NCBI RefSeq assembly: GCF_003751805.1
Contig: NZ_RKHQ01000002.1
Location: forward strand, 248,001 to 312,000
Direction: 5' to 3'
Length of the DNA: 64,000 nucleotides
Source of the DNA: Salana multivorans
Lineage (GTDB): Bacteria; Actinomycetota; Actinomycetes; Actinomycetales; Beutenbergiaceae
Shown: one piece after another, positions 18,249 to 27,300 of the stretch
How positions within the stretch are numbered: the stretch's first letter is position 1
Layout of the letters: each line of letters opens with the position of its first letter
The notes under the pieces: model-generated
The model's input: the letters and a program-made list of their open reading frames with translations, nothing else
Databases searched by the model: none
Told to the model about the DNA's origin: nothing
Program-made: the position numbers and the translations under genes

Positions 18249-18574
18249 GGCCTCAGGGTAGCGGTGAACTCCCCGACCGGCAGGTAGAGACCCGGACTCG
18301 CGCTCCCGATCGCCGCCGTGCGCCGGGCGTACGCCGCGGCGGCCGGGTCGGCCTGGGTGGCCCGCACGTCCTCGGCCGTGCGCCAGCGTGCGACGTTGAC
18401 GACCCGGCCCCCGTCCGCGCTCGCGAGGATGGTCGCCGAGAGGAACCCGGGGCGACCGGTCATCACGCGCTCGACGCCCTCCGCGAGGAGCTCGATCACC
18501 TCCCGCTGCCGGGACGGGTCGACGTCGATGACGTTGAGGAACGTGACGGGGCCGGACGTGACGTGACTGGACAT
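18245..18574 (-). CDS. antibiotic biosynthesis monooxygenase (ABM) family protein
   Basis: 109-residue ferredoxin-like ABM-fold protein: VTFLNVIDVDPSRQREVIELL, then a conserved GFLSATILASADGGRVVNVARW. Members include small cofactor-free monooxygenases and heme-degrading enzymes; which applies is unknown. It is divergent from an ECF41-type sigma factor gene. Such sigma factors typically sit beside a small redox enzyme that they control, so regulation by the neighbour is plausible. Coupled to the downstream lipoprotein gene by a 4-base overlap. Confidence 0.8.
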   Translation of the reverse strand: MSSHVTSGPVTFLNVIDVDPSRQREVIELLAEGVERVMTGRPGFLSATILASADGGRVVNVARWRTAEDVRATQADPAAAAYARRTAAIGSASPGLYLPVGEFTATLRP

Positions 18575-18644
18575 GCGGACTCCTCTGCGTGGTCGGGACC
18601 CGCGGTCGCGGGCCCCGGGGGAAGGACGGGACGGCGGCCTCGAT

Positions 18645-18669
18645 CGTGAGGTGTCGCGCGGACCTCACG
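18645..18669. promoter_or_regulatory. inverted repeat between the ABM and sigma factor genes
   Basis: CGTGAGGT-N9-ACCTCACG, perfect 8-bp arms, 71 bp upstream of the ABM start and 77 bp upstream of the sigma factor start. Likely a regulator site for one or both genes. I did not find a convincing ECF41 consensus (TGTCACA-type −35). Confidence 0.4.
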
Positions 18670-18745
18670 GTTCGCCCGGCTGCGTCGTCCCCTCACCGAG
18701 CGGTGTGGTCCGATGGGTCGACCGCGAGCGACGGACGGAGGGACG

Positions 18746-19666
18746 ATGGCCACCCAGCACCGACGCGGCGCCCCGGCCGGGCTCGACGCGGCGGCCCGCG
18801 AGCGCGGCCTGCTGCTCGGCCTGTGCTACCGGCTGCTCGGCTCGCTCGCCGACGCGGAGGACGCGGTCCAGGAGACCTACGTCCGCTGGTACCGGCTCGA
18901 CGACGCGGAGCGTGAGCTGATCGTCTCCCCGCGAGCCTGGCTCGTCACGGCCGCCGGCCGGGTCGGGCTCGACATGCTCACGAGCGCGCGCGCCCGCCGC
19001 GAGCGCTACGTCGGCGAGTGGCTGCCGGAACCGCTCCCGGGGCCCGGGCGGTGGACGAGCAGCGTCCAGGCCGATCCCGTCGACCCGGCCGATCGCGTGA
19101 GCACGGACGAGTCCGTGTCGATGGCGCTGCTGGTCGTCCTGGAGTCGATGACACCGGCGCAGCGGGTCGTGTTCGTCCTGCACGACGTGTTCGGCCACAC
19201 CTTTCCCGAGGTCGCCGCCGTGGTCGGCCGCACCCCCGAGGCCTGCCGCCAGCTCGCCTCGGCGGCGCGCCGGCGCGTGCGGGAGGCTCGCCCCGCACCC
19301 GTCGAGGCGGCGGAGCACGAGGCCGTCGTGCGCTCGTTCCGCCGCGCGTGGGAGACCGGCGACCTCGGGACGCTGGTCGATCTGCTGGATCCCGGCGTCA
19401 CCGCCGTGACGGACGGCGGCGGGCTGGTCTCGGCCGCGCTCGACCCGCTGGTCGGCCCCGACGCCGTCGCTCGCTTCCTCCTCGGCGTCCGCGGTCGCCA
19501 GCCCGACCTCGCGGTGCGGGAGGACGTGGTCAACGGCGAGCTCGGGCTCGTCGCGATCGGCGCAGGGACGGTGCTCGCCGTCATCGGGCTGCGCCACCGC
19601 GCCGGCCGGGTCGATCGCGTCTGGGCCGTGCGGAACCCGGCCAAGCTCGCCGCGTGGCGGGCGTAG
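18746..19666 (+). CDS. ECF41-type (SigJ-like) RNA polymerase sigma factor
   Basis: 306 residues. Sigma region 2 is at about 20-90 (CYRLLGSLADAEDAVQETYVRW, with SPRAWLVTAAGRVGLD), region 4 at about 130-180 (TPAQRVVFVLHDVFGHTFPEVA, TPEACRQLASAARRRV), followed by a SnoaL/NTF2-like C-terminal domain of about 110 residues. That fused domain replaces a separate anti-sigma factor in this group. Start ATG at 18746 with GGAGGGAC upstream. A shorter region-2/4 linker than in housekeeping sigma factors fits the ECF class. Confidence 0.88.
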   Translation: MATQHRRGAPAGLDAAARERGLLLGLCYRLLGSLADAEDAVQETYVRWYRLDDAERELIVSPRAWLVTAAGRVGLDMLTSARARRERYVGEWLPEPLPGPGRWTSSVQADPVDPADRVSTDESVSMALLVVLESMTPAQRVVFVLHDVFGHTFPEVAAVVGRTPEACRQLASAARRRVREARPAPVEAAEHEAVVRSFRRAWETGDLGTLVDLLDPGVTAVTDGGGLVSAALDPLVGPDAVARFLLGVRGRQPDLAVREDVVNGELGLVAIGAGTVLAVIGLRHRAGRVDRVWAVRNPAKLAAWRA

Positions 19667-19691
19667 CCGCCGGGCCGCCGGGCTCCTCCGG

Positions 19692-20594
19692 TCAGGTCGG
19701 CGGAGCGGCGGCGACGACGCCAAGGAAGTCCCGGACGCGGCGCGAGGGACGGCCGACCCAGACCGCGGTCAGCGGGCGCTCGATCCGCAGGCCACCGATG
19801 CGGACGCGCGCGAGCCGGCCCGAGCGGATGTCGTCGGCGACGGCGAGCGCGCTCAGCGCTCCTGGCGCCACGCCGGCCATGATCGCGCTGCGGATGCCGA
19901 GCGTCGTGGACAGCACCGCCGCCGGCTCGGCGCACGTCAGGCCGACCGCGGCCAGCGCGTCCTCGAGCGCCCGCCGGGTCCCGCTGCCCGGCTCCCGCAG
20001 CACCAGACCGGTCGATGCGAGCTCCCGGGCGGAGACCCTGCCCGTCGTCGCCCAGCCGTGGTCGCGCGTCACGACGACCTCGACGGTGTCGTGTCCCACG
20101 GTCACCGAGCCGAGGTCGGTCGGGACCGCTGGCGTTTCGATGAGGCCGAGCTCGGCCGTGCCCTCGCGCACGGCGTCGAGCACCGCCGAGCTGTTCGCGG
20201 CCGTCAGCCGGACGACGGGCCCGTCGTCCCCCCGCGCGATCCGCCAGCGCGCGATCCACTCGGGCACCAGGTGCTCGGCGATCGTGAGGCTCGCGGCGAC
20301 CCGCAGCGTCCCGCCGCGATCGTCGCGGAGCGCGTCGACGGCGGTCGCGAACTCGTCGGCGGCCGTCAGCAGCGTCGTCGCCCAGCCGACGACGAGCTCG
20401 CCCGCCGGCGTCACGCGCGACCCCCGCGCCGAGCGGGCCAGCAGCCGCACGCCGAGGTCGGTCTCCAGCCCGCGGATGCGCAGCGACACCGCCTGCTGGC
20501 TCACGCCCAGCCGGGTGCTCGCGGCGGAGATGCTGCCCTCCCGGGCGACCAGGACCAGCGCGCGCAGCGCGGCGAGGTCGGGCTCGCGGCCCAT
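19692..20594 (-). CDS. LysR-type transcriptional regulator
   Basis: 300 residues: N-terminal winged HTH (LAALRALVLVAREGSISAAS, TRLGVSQQAVSLRIRGLE) and a periplasmic-binding-like effector domain from about 80. Start ATG at 20594 with GGGAGGC upstream; the GTG at 20645 would add 17 residues but lies inside the shared control region. It is divergent from a YeiH-family membrane protein gene, as LysR regulators of this transporter family often are, so it probably controls it. Confidence 0.88.
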   Translation of the reverse strand: MGREPDLAALRALVLVAREGSISAASTRLGVSQQAVSLRIRGLETDLGVRLLARSARGSRVTPAGELVVGWATTLLTAADEFATAVDALRDDRGGTLRVAASLTIAEHLVPEWIARWRIARGDDGPVVRLTAANSSAVLDAVREGTAELGLIETPAVPTDLGSVTVGHDTVEVVVTRDHGWATTGRVSARELASTGLVLREPGSGTRRALEDALAAVGLTCAEPAAVLSTTLGIRSAIMAGVAPGALSALAVADDIRSGRLARVRIGGLRIERPLTAVWVGRPSRRVRDFLGVVAAAPPT

Positions 20595-20640
20595 CGGCGC
20601 CTCCCGGGCGGGGGTGTGGTCGAGCTGTGGTCGGTGACCA

Positions 20641-20661
20641 GTCACAACCGTAGCTTGTGAC
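20641..20661. promoter_or_regulatory. LysR-type binding site candidate
   Basis: Perfect inverted repeat GTCACAA-N7-TTGTGAC in the 112-bp gap between the divergent LysR and yeiH-like genes. It contains the T-N11-A pattern of LysR boxes. Confidence 0.55.
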
Positions 20662-20706
20662 CGACGCGGGATCTGCCCCTACCGCCGCAGGCCGGCGGCG
20701 CACACG

Positions 20707-21807
20707 ATGGCGAACGTGTCCCACGCCGCCCTTCCCGCGACCGCCACCCCACCGTCCCGCGACCCGCATGCGCGGCTCGACCGGCTCACCCGTCTGCTGC
20801 CCGGGCTCCTGCTCTGCCTGGCCGTCGCGGGCGTCTCGTTCGGGGTCGGCCGGCTCGTGTCCGGTCTCAGCCCGCTCATCGTCGCGATCGTCCTCGGCGT
20901 GCTCGCGGCCAACGTCGGGCGGCTGCCGGGCGCGACGTCGGCCGGCATCGACTTCTCGGCCAAGAAGCTCCTGCGCGCCGGGATCGTCCTGCTCGGGCTG
21001 CAGCTCGTGCTCTCCGACATCCTCGGCCTCGGGGCGCCCGTGCTCCTCGTCGTCGTCGGCATCGTCGCCGGCGGCCTGCTCGGGACCGTGCTCCTCGGCC
21101 GCCTGCTGCGCGTCCCGGCCGGCCTGGCCCTCCTCATCGCGTGCGGCTTCTCCATCTGCGGCGCGGCGGCCGTCGCCGGCGCGGCCGGTGTCACCGACCC
21201 CGACGACGAGGCCGAGGAGGACACGATCACCGCCGTCGCGCTCGTCGTGATCTTCGGGACGCTCATGATCGCGCTCGTCCCGCTCACGGCGAGCCTGCTC
21301 CACCTCGTGCCCGCGGCGGCGGGCCGGTGGGCCGGTGGCTCGGTCCACGAGATCGCCCAGGTGGTCGCCGTCGGCGGCATCATCGGTGGGGGAGCGCTCG
21401 CCGTCGCGGTCGTCGTCAAGCTCGCCCGGGTGCTGCTGCTCGCCCCCGTCGTCGCGGTGCTGAGCATCCGGCAGCGGCGCCGCGGGCGCGCCGCTGCCGG
21501 GACGGTCGCGGCACCTGCGGAGGCCGTCGAGCGACGGTCGACGCGGCTGCCGCCGATCGTCCCGCCGTTCGTCGTCGGCTTCCTCGCGATGGTGCTGCTG
21601 CGGTCGTTCGCGCCCCTGCCGGCCGGGGTCGTCGCCGCCGGCGGAATCGCGCAGACCTGGCTGCTGGCCGCCGCGATGTTCGGGCTCGGTTGCGGGGTCA
21701 GGGTCCGCACCCTCCTGCGGGTCGGCCCGCGTCCCTTCGCGCTCGCCGCGCTCTCGACGCTCCTCGTCGCTGCCATCGCCGGCGTCGGGGTCGCCGTCAC
21801 CGCCTGA
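20707..21807 (+). CDS. YeiH/UPF0324 family membrane transporter
   Basis: 366 residues with about ten hydrophobic segments. Family features are GIDFSAKKLLRAGIVLLGLQL near 80-100, CGFSICGAAAVAGAAG near 140-155 and GGSVHEIAQVVAVG near 212-225. Members are putative inorganic-anion exporters, some linked to sulfite or cysteine metabolism; the substrate is not readable here. The ATG at 20707 has a poor ribosome binding site; a GTG three codons on is possible. Probably controlled by the divergent LysR regulator. Confidence 0.88.
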   Translation: MANVSHAALPATATPPSRDPHARLDRLTRLLPGLLLCLAVAGVSFGVGRLVSGLSPLIVAIVLGVLAANVGRLPGATSAGIDFSAKKLLRAGIVLLGLQLVLSDILGLGAPVLLVVVGIVAGGLLGTVLLGRLLRVPAGLALLIACGFSICGAAAVAGAAGVTDPDDEAEEDTITAVALVVIFGTLMIALVPLTASLLHLVPAAAGRWAGGSVHEIAQVVAVGGIIGGGALAVAVVVKLARVLLLAPVVAVLSIRQRRRGRAAAGTVAAPAEAVERRSTRLPPIVPPFVVGFLAMVLLRSFAPLPAGVVAAGGIAQTWLLAAAMFGLGCGVRVRTLLRVGPRPFALAALSTLLVAAIAGVGVAVTA

Positions 21808-21816
21808 GGAGCTCGG

Positions 21817-22305
21817 CTAGCGCCAGGACCGCGAGAGCCGACGGATCCGGGCGCGGCGCCAGCGCCAGACGAGCGCGAGGGCCGGCCACAGGAGCGGCGC
21901 GGCGGTGCCGCCGATCGTCAGCTCGTCCCGCCAGATCGACCGGTCCGGGTCACCCGGCACCGGCAGGACGGTCATCTCGTGCCGCCACCGCGAGATCAGG
22001 GCCATCGGCCCGGTCAGCGGCCGCCCGGCGTCCCGCATCGTGCGCGCCGCCGGGCCGTCCGGGCCGACCGGGCCGTCCGGCAGGACGTCGGCGATCGCGA
22101 TGAGCTGGGACCCGAGCGGCACCAGGCCGAGCAGCGCGAGGCGCACCCGGACGCGGCTGCCGTCGGAGAACCGCTCCGGCAGCGGGTCGAGGCCCGTGAG
22201 CCGGAACACCGGCCCGTACAGCTCGGCCACGGCGGCGGGGGAGTGCAGCGCCGCCCACGCGGCGTCGCTCGGGCACGCGAGCTCGACGGTGAACCGGATC
22301 CGCAT
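21817..22305 (-). CDS. SRPBCC-type (START-like) protein
   Basis: 162 residues. It opens MRIRFTVELACPSDAAWAAL, a β-strand then helix typical of the SRPBCC ligand-binding fold, with WRHEMTVLPV and SIWRDELTIGG strands and a long basic C-terminal helix containing WRWRRARIRRL. No enzyme motif; small-molecule binding is inferred from the fold. Start ATG at 22305 with GGAGG 8 nt upstream. Divergent from the DyP peroxidase gene, with 121 bp between starts. A longer open frame reaches 22908 but that part is antisense to the peroxidase. Confidence 0.7.
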   Translation of the reverse strand: MRIRFTVELACPSDAAWAALHSPAAVAELYGPVFRLTGLDPLPERFSDGSRVRVRLALLGLVPLGSQLIAIADVLPDGPVGPDGPAARTMRDAGRPLTGPMALISRWRHEMTVLPVPGDPDRSIWRDELTIGGTAAPLLWPALALVWRWRRARIRRLSRSWR

Positions 22306-22426
22306 CGCACCATCCTCCACGACCCGTCGTCCTCGCGCCGACCGGGTCCCGCCGCCGTCGCGTCGCGGTGGGAGGATGGACGGAGACCGACGGACGGCAG
22401 GACGGAGACGGGTCGATGGTGGCGCG

Positions 22427-23461
22427 ATGGTGACGCAGCAGGTGGTGGCGCCCCCGGCGCGCGCGGGGATGTTCCTCGTCCTCACGGTCGACGACGGCTC
22501 GGAGGACGTCGTCCGGGACCTGCTCGGCGACCTCTCGGACCTCGTCAAGGCCGTCTCCTTCCGGAACACGCGCGACGACCTCAACCTCGTCGTCGGGATC
22601 GGAGCCGACGTCTGGGGCCGACTGTTCGGCGAGCTGCCCCGACCGCGGCAGCTGCACCCGTTCGAGGCGCTCGAGGGTCCCCGGCACGTCGCCCCCGCGA
22701 CACCGGGCGACCTCCTCCTGCACCTGCGCGCCCGGAGCATGGACCAGTGCTTCGAGCTGGCCCGCCAGGTCGCCACGCGGCTGGAGGGGCACGCCGTCGT
22801 CGTGGACGAGACGCACGGCTTCAAGTACTTCGACGAGCGCGATCTGCTCGGCTTCGTCGACGGGACGGCGAGCCCCCGCGGCGCCGACGGCGACGCCGTC
22901 GTCCTCATCGGCGACGAGGACCCCGCCTACGCCGGCGGGAGCTACGTCGTCGTCCAGAAGTACCTGCACGACCTGGCGGCCTGGGACGCGATCAGCGTCG
23001 AGGAGCAGGAGCGCGTCATCGGCCGCACCAAGCTCGACGACATCGAGCTGCCCGACTCGGTCAAGCCGTCGAACTCCCACGTCGTCGTCAACACGATCGT
23101 CGACGAGGAGGGGGTCGAGCACGACATCGTCCGCGACAACCTCCCGTTCGGCGAGATCGGCGCGGGGGAGTACGGCACCTACTTCATCGGGTACGCCGCG
23201 GACGTCGGGATCATCGAGCTCATGCTCCGACGCATGTTCATCGGCGAGCCGCCCGGCAACACGGACCGGATCCTCGACTTCTCGACCGCCGTCACGGGCA
23301 GCCTGTTCTTCGTCCCGTCGCTCGCGTTCCTCGACGACCCGCCGGACCCCGTCGACGCGACCCCGGCGCCGACGGCTCCCGTGTCACCGGCGCCCTCGGC
23401 CGGCTCGGGCGACCTCGGCATCGGCAGCCTGCGCCGCAGCCCGGGCGCCACCCCCAGCTAG
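22427..23461 (+). CDS. dye-decolorizing peroxidase with encapsulin-targeting tail
   Basis: 344-residue heme peroxidase of the DyP type B family. It has the GFVDG motif (142-146, catalytic Asp145), proximal heme ligand His218 in NSHVVV and Arg236 in RDNLPFG. After the domain, a Pro/Ala/Ser-rich linker (about 310-328) leads to GDLGIGSLRRSPGATPS. The GIGSLRR core matches known cargo-loading peptides that dock inside encapsulin shells. The encapsulin gene follows 30 bp downstream on the same strand. Cytosolic, with no signal peptide. Start ATG at 22427; ribosome binding site weak. Confidence 0.95.
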   Translation: MVTQQVVAPPARAGMFLVLTVDDGSEDVVRDLLGDLSDLVKAVSFRNTRDDLNLVVGIGADVWGRLFGELPRPRQLHPFEALEGPRHVAPATPGDLLLHLRARSMDQCFELARQVATRLEGHAVVVDETHGFKYFDERDLLGFVDGTASPRGADGDAVVLIGDEDPAYAGGSYVVVQKYLHDLAAWDAISVEEQERVIGRTKLDDIELPDSVKPSNSHVVVNTIVDEEGVEHDIVRDNLPFGEIGAGEYGTYFIGYAADVGIIELMLRRMFIGEPPGNTDRILDFSTAVTGSLFFVPSLAFLDDPPDPVDATPAPTAPVSPAPSAGSGDLGIGSLRRSPGATPS

Positions 23462-23491
23462 CCCAACGGAACCCCCAGGAAAGGTCAGGCC

Positions 23492-24292
23492 ATGGACAAC
23501 CTCCACCGCTCACTCGCACCGATCTCGTCGGCGGCCTGGGCGCAGATCGACGACGAGGCCCGGCGCACCTTCGTCACGCGGATCGCCGGCCGCCGCGTCG
23601 TCGACATGCCGGACGCCGGGGGACTGGAGCTCTCGGCCGTCGGGACGGGGCACGTCGTCGAGGTCGAGCCGCCCGTCCCGGGCGTCGAGGCGCGCCGGCG
23701 CCGGGTCCAGCCGCTCGTGGAGCTGCGCGTTCCGTTCGAGGTCACCCGCGCGGCGATCGACGACGTGGACCGCGGCTCCGAGGACTCCGACTGGCAGCCG
23801 GTCAAGGACGCCGTCGAGGCGCTCGCGGCGGCCGAGGACACGCTCGTCTTCACGGGGTCGGCCGCCTCCGACGTCGAGGGCATCGCGCCGAGCAGCTCCA
23901 ACCAGGACATCGCGCTGCCCGACGACCCGCGCCAGCTCCCCGACGCGCTCGCCCGCGCCCTGACGATCCTGCGGACCGTCGGCGTCCAGGGACCGTACGC
24001 GCTGCTGCTGTCCGCCGAGCTGTACACGCTCGCGGCGGAGTCCTCCGACCACGGGTACCCGATCGCGGAGCACCTGCGCCGCCTCCTCGGGGCCGAGGGT
24101 GAGATCGTCTTCGCCCCGGCGCTGCGCGGCGCGATCGTCGTCTCGCTGCGCGGCGGCGACTACACGCTCACGCTCGGGCAGGACGTCTCGATCGGCTACC
24201 TCTCGCACGACGCCGAGCGGGTGCGCCTCTACGCGCAGGAGTCGCTCACGTTCCGGGTCAACACCGCGGAGGCGAGCGTCGTCATCCGCTAG
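23492..24292 (+). CDS. encapsulin shell protein (linocin M18 type, family 1)
   Basis: 266 residues with the HK97-like shell fold of family 1 encapsulins. The N-terminus MDNLHRSLAPISSAAWAQID, IAGRRVVDMPDAGG, and the C-terminal TLTLGQDVSIGYLSHDAERV, with TFRVNTAEASVVIR, are close to the family pattern. It self-assembles into a nanocompartment that packages the DyP peroxidase encoded just upstream. AGGAAAGG precedes the ATG. A strong terminator follows at 24321. Confidence 0.96.
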   Translation: MDNLHRSLAPISSAAWAQIDDEARRTFVTRIAGRRVVDMPDAGGLELSAVGTGHVVEVEPPVPGVEARRRRVQPLVELRVPFEVTRAAIDDVDRGSEDSDWQPVKDAVEALAAAEDTLVFTGSAASDVEGIAPSSSNQDIALPDDPRQLPDALARALTILRTVGVQGPYALLLSAELYTLAAESSDHGYPIAEHLRRLLGAEGEIVFAPALRGAIVVSLRGGDYTLTLGQDVSIGYLSHDAERVRLYAQESLTFRVNTAEASVVIR

Positions 24293-24320
24293 CCGGGACG
24301 AACCAGCCGGGAAGAACAGA

Positions 24321-24358
24321 ACGTGGGGCCGGTCCGAAGACCGGCCCCACGTTCCTTT
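24321..24358 (+). terminator. intrinsic terminator of the DyP-encapsulin operon
   Basis: Perfect 14-bp stem (24321-24334 with 24339-24352), CGAA loop, followed by TCCTTTTG. It sits between converging genes and may also stop transcripts from the surface protein gene. Confidence 0.9.
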
Positions 24359-24378
24359 TGGGGGGCGTCAGCCGCAGG

Positions 24379-27300
24379 TCACCCGCCGGTCCGCACGGCG
24401 TCACGACGCCGGGCGAGCAGGAGGAGGGTGCCGCCCGCGCCGAGGAGCGCGAGCACTGCGGCGACGGCGCCGACACCGATCCCGGAGCCCGTGTTCGGGA
24501 GGGGCCCGTGGCTCGGAGAAGGTGTCGGGGTTGCCGGCGGGACCGTGGGGGTGGTTGTCCCACCGGCAGGCGTGGAGGGCGCGGGCTTGAGCACGACGCC
24601 CGCGTCCCAGGTCGGGTCGATGCCCTGCGACGCGGCGATCTCCCGGTAGGGGTACTCGCCGGTCAGCGCCTCGTTCGAGTCGTCGAGGACGATCGTCCGG
24701 GTGAGGCCGTCGGACGGGTTGGCGTCGGAGTCGACGGCGTCGTCATCGCCCGCGTCGCGGACGGTGAACTCGTACATCGCCTTCTGCTCCTGCGTCAGCG
24801 TGAAGCGGACCTGGTAGGTCCCCGCCGGCAGGTTGTCGAAGACGTAGCGGCCATCGGCGTCGGTCGTGGTCGTCGCGACGACGTCGCCGTCGACCAGCAG
24901 GTCGACCGTGACGCCCGGCAGCGGCTTCTCGCCGTCGTCCTGGACCCCGTTCTTGTTGGCGTCGATCCAGACGACGTCACCGATCGCGTAGGTCTTCGCC
25001 ACGAACCCGAAGTCGAGCGTCGGGTCGCGGTCGCCGTCCTCGTGCAGGTCGCCGGGCTCGGTCGAGGCCTCCCACGTGGAGGAGTCACCGGCGCGGTCGC
25101 CCTGGCCGGACACCGTCGGGACGTAGGGGCTCAGCGGCTCCTGCGACGCCTCGCGGTCGATGACGACCGTGTAGGTCTGCTCGCCGGTGAGGGCGGGCAG
25201 GTTCTCGAACGTGTAGTGCCCGTTCTCGTCCGTCGGGGTCGGGGGGACCGGGTTGCCGAAGACGTCCGTCACCGGCTCGCCGTCCGGGCCGACCAGCGTG
25301 AGCACGACGCCGGGGATGCCCGGCTCGCCCTCGTCCTGACGGCCGTCGCGGTTCTGGTCGACCCACACGTAGTCGCCGACCGACACCGACGGCGTCACGA
25401 ACCCGAAGTCGAGCGTCGGGTCGCGGTCGCCGTCCTCGTGCAGGTCGCCGGGCTCGGTCGAGGCCTCCCACGTGGAGGAGTCACCGGCGCGGTCGCCCTG
25501 GCCGGACACCGTCGGGACGTAGGGGCTCAGCGGCTCCTGCGACGCCTCGCGGTCGATGACGACCGTGTACGTCTGGTTCCCCTCGAGCGCCGGCAGGTGG
25601 TCGAACGTATAGTGCCCGTTCTCGTCCGTCGGGGTCGGGGGGACCGGGTTGCCGAAGACGTCCGTCACCGGCTCGCCGTCCGGGCCGACCAGCGTGAGCA
25701 CGACGCCGGGGATGCCCGGCTCGCCCTCGTCCTGGCGACCGTCGCGGTTCTGGTCGACCCACACGTAGTCGCCGACGGAGACCGACTTGACCGGCTCGAT
25801 GGTCGCGGACGTGCCGCCGATCCGGTTGACGACCGTCTGCGACGGGTCGGTGATCCGCACGGCCACGTACGCCGCGATCGACGGACCGGCGTCGAGCACC
25901 GTGCCGTCCTTCTGGACGAGCTTCACCGTCTTGCTCGCGGCGTCGTAGGTCGCCTCGAGGTTGCCGCCGATGTCCACCGGACCGTTGGTCGGGTCCGTGG
26001 CCGTCGCGGCGTTCTCCTGCGTCACGAAGCCGAGGAACTCGGTCGCGCCGGGGAGGATGTCGACGACGTCGATGATCTTGACGCTGTCGTAGCTGCCGTG
26101 GGGGATGAACTCGATCCGGTACACGTACGTGTCCTGGACGAGGTTGCCCTCGCCGTCCATGTACGCCTTGAGGGTCTCCACCCACTGCGCGGCGCTGCGG
26201 TCGTAGACGCGCTTGCGCACCTCCGCCTCGTCGCCGTAGGACGTCGCCTCCTCCTCGGTCTCGGACCAGTAGTCGGGGTCGCCGTCCTCGCCGAACAGGG
26301 TCGCCCGGTTCGTGATGGTGCGGGTCTCCTTGCCGACGAACGGCGTGCTCGTGAGCGCGAGGTTCGCGACGAAGGCCTTGTCGGCACCGCGCGCCTCGAC
26401 GACGGCCTTGCCCGTCTCGCTCAGCGCGATGACGAGGTCGCCGTCGGCGTTCGTGCTGAGCACGAAGTGCGCGGCGGTGAGCGCCTGACCGTCGTAGGTG
26501 CCGGTGACGCCGATCGCCGAGAGGTCCTCGAGCGAGAAGACGTCCGTGTCGACGTAGTCGACGATCGTGCTCTTGCTCAGGTCGATGCCCTTGCCGGCGG
26601 CGACAGTGAACCGGTAGTTCACCGTCACGGTCTCGCCCGGCTTGACCGTCGTCTCCTCGGCCGTGCCCGACTTCGCGAAGACGGTCGAGTCGTTGACGCC
26701 GCCCGAGGTGTCGGGCAGGACCACGACGGTGACGTCGCGGTTCACGCCGTACGGGCTGCCGTCGCGGTAGTGGAAGTTGGCCGTGTTCCGCAGGCGGTAC
26801 GGCACCGCGTCCGTGATCGACGTGCTGCCGGTCTGCTCGAGGCCGTCCACCGTGAGGAGCTGCGCCTTGACCTGGATGGTCGCGTTGGTCGCGCTGTCCT
26901 TGCCGACGTTGACGAGGAGCCGCTGACCGTCGAGGCAGTACTGACCGACGTAGGCGTCGGCCGTGAAGTCGGCCGTCGTCGCCGGGCAGGCCGCCGCCCG
27001 GGTGAGCGTGATGCCCTCGGCGGTGACGAAGGCGGCGTCGGAGCCGTTCCAGCGCGCCTGCGCCGGCAGGACGTCGCTGATGACCACGTTCTGCGACAGC
27101 GTGAAGTTCGCGCTGCTGTCGTTCCACTGCGCCAGGTTCGCCCGGAGCGTGTAGACGATGTCGGCCGGCGGGGTCAGCGTCGTGCCGTCCTCACCCGTCA
27201 CGACGTTCTTCGTCGTCCAGTCGGCGTTCTTGGCGAAGGCCTGGCCCAGGTTCGGGCCCGGGGCCGCCGGGACGTTGCCGCGCAGGCGGACCGACGCGGT

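Noticed and set aside
21817-22908. Long reading of the SRPBCC frame from 22908
   Set aside because: The extra 200 residues are antisense to the DyP peroxidase gene and do not resemble a protein domain.
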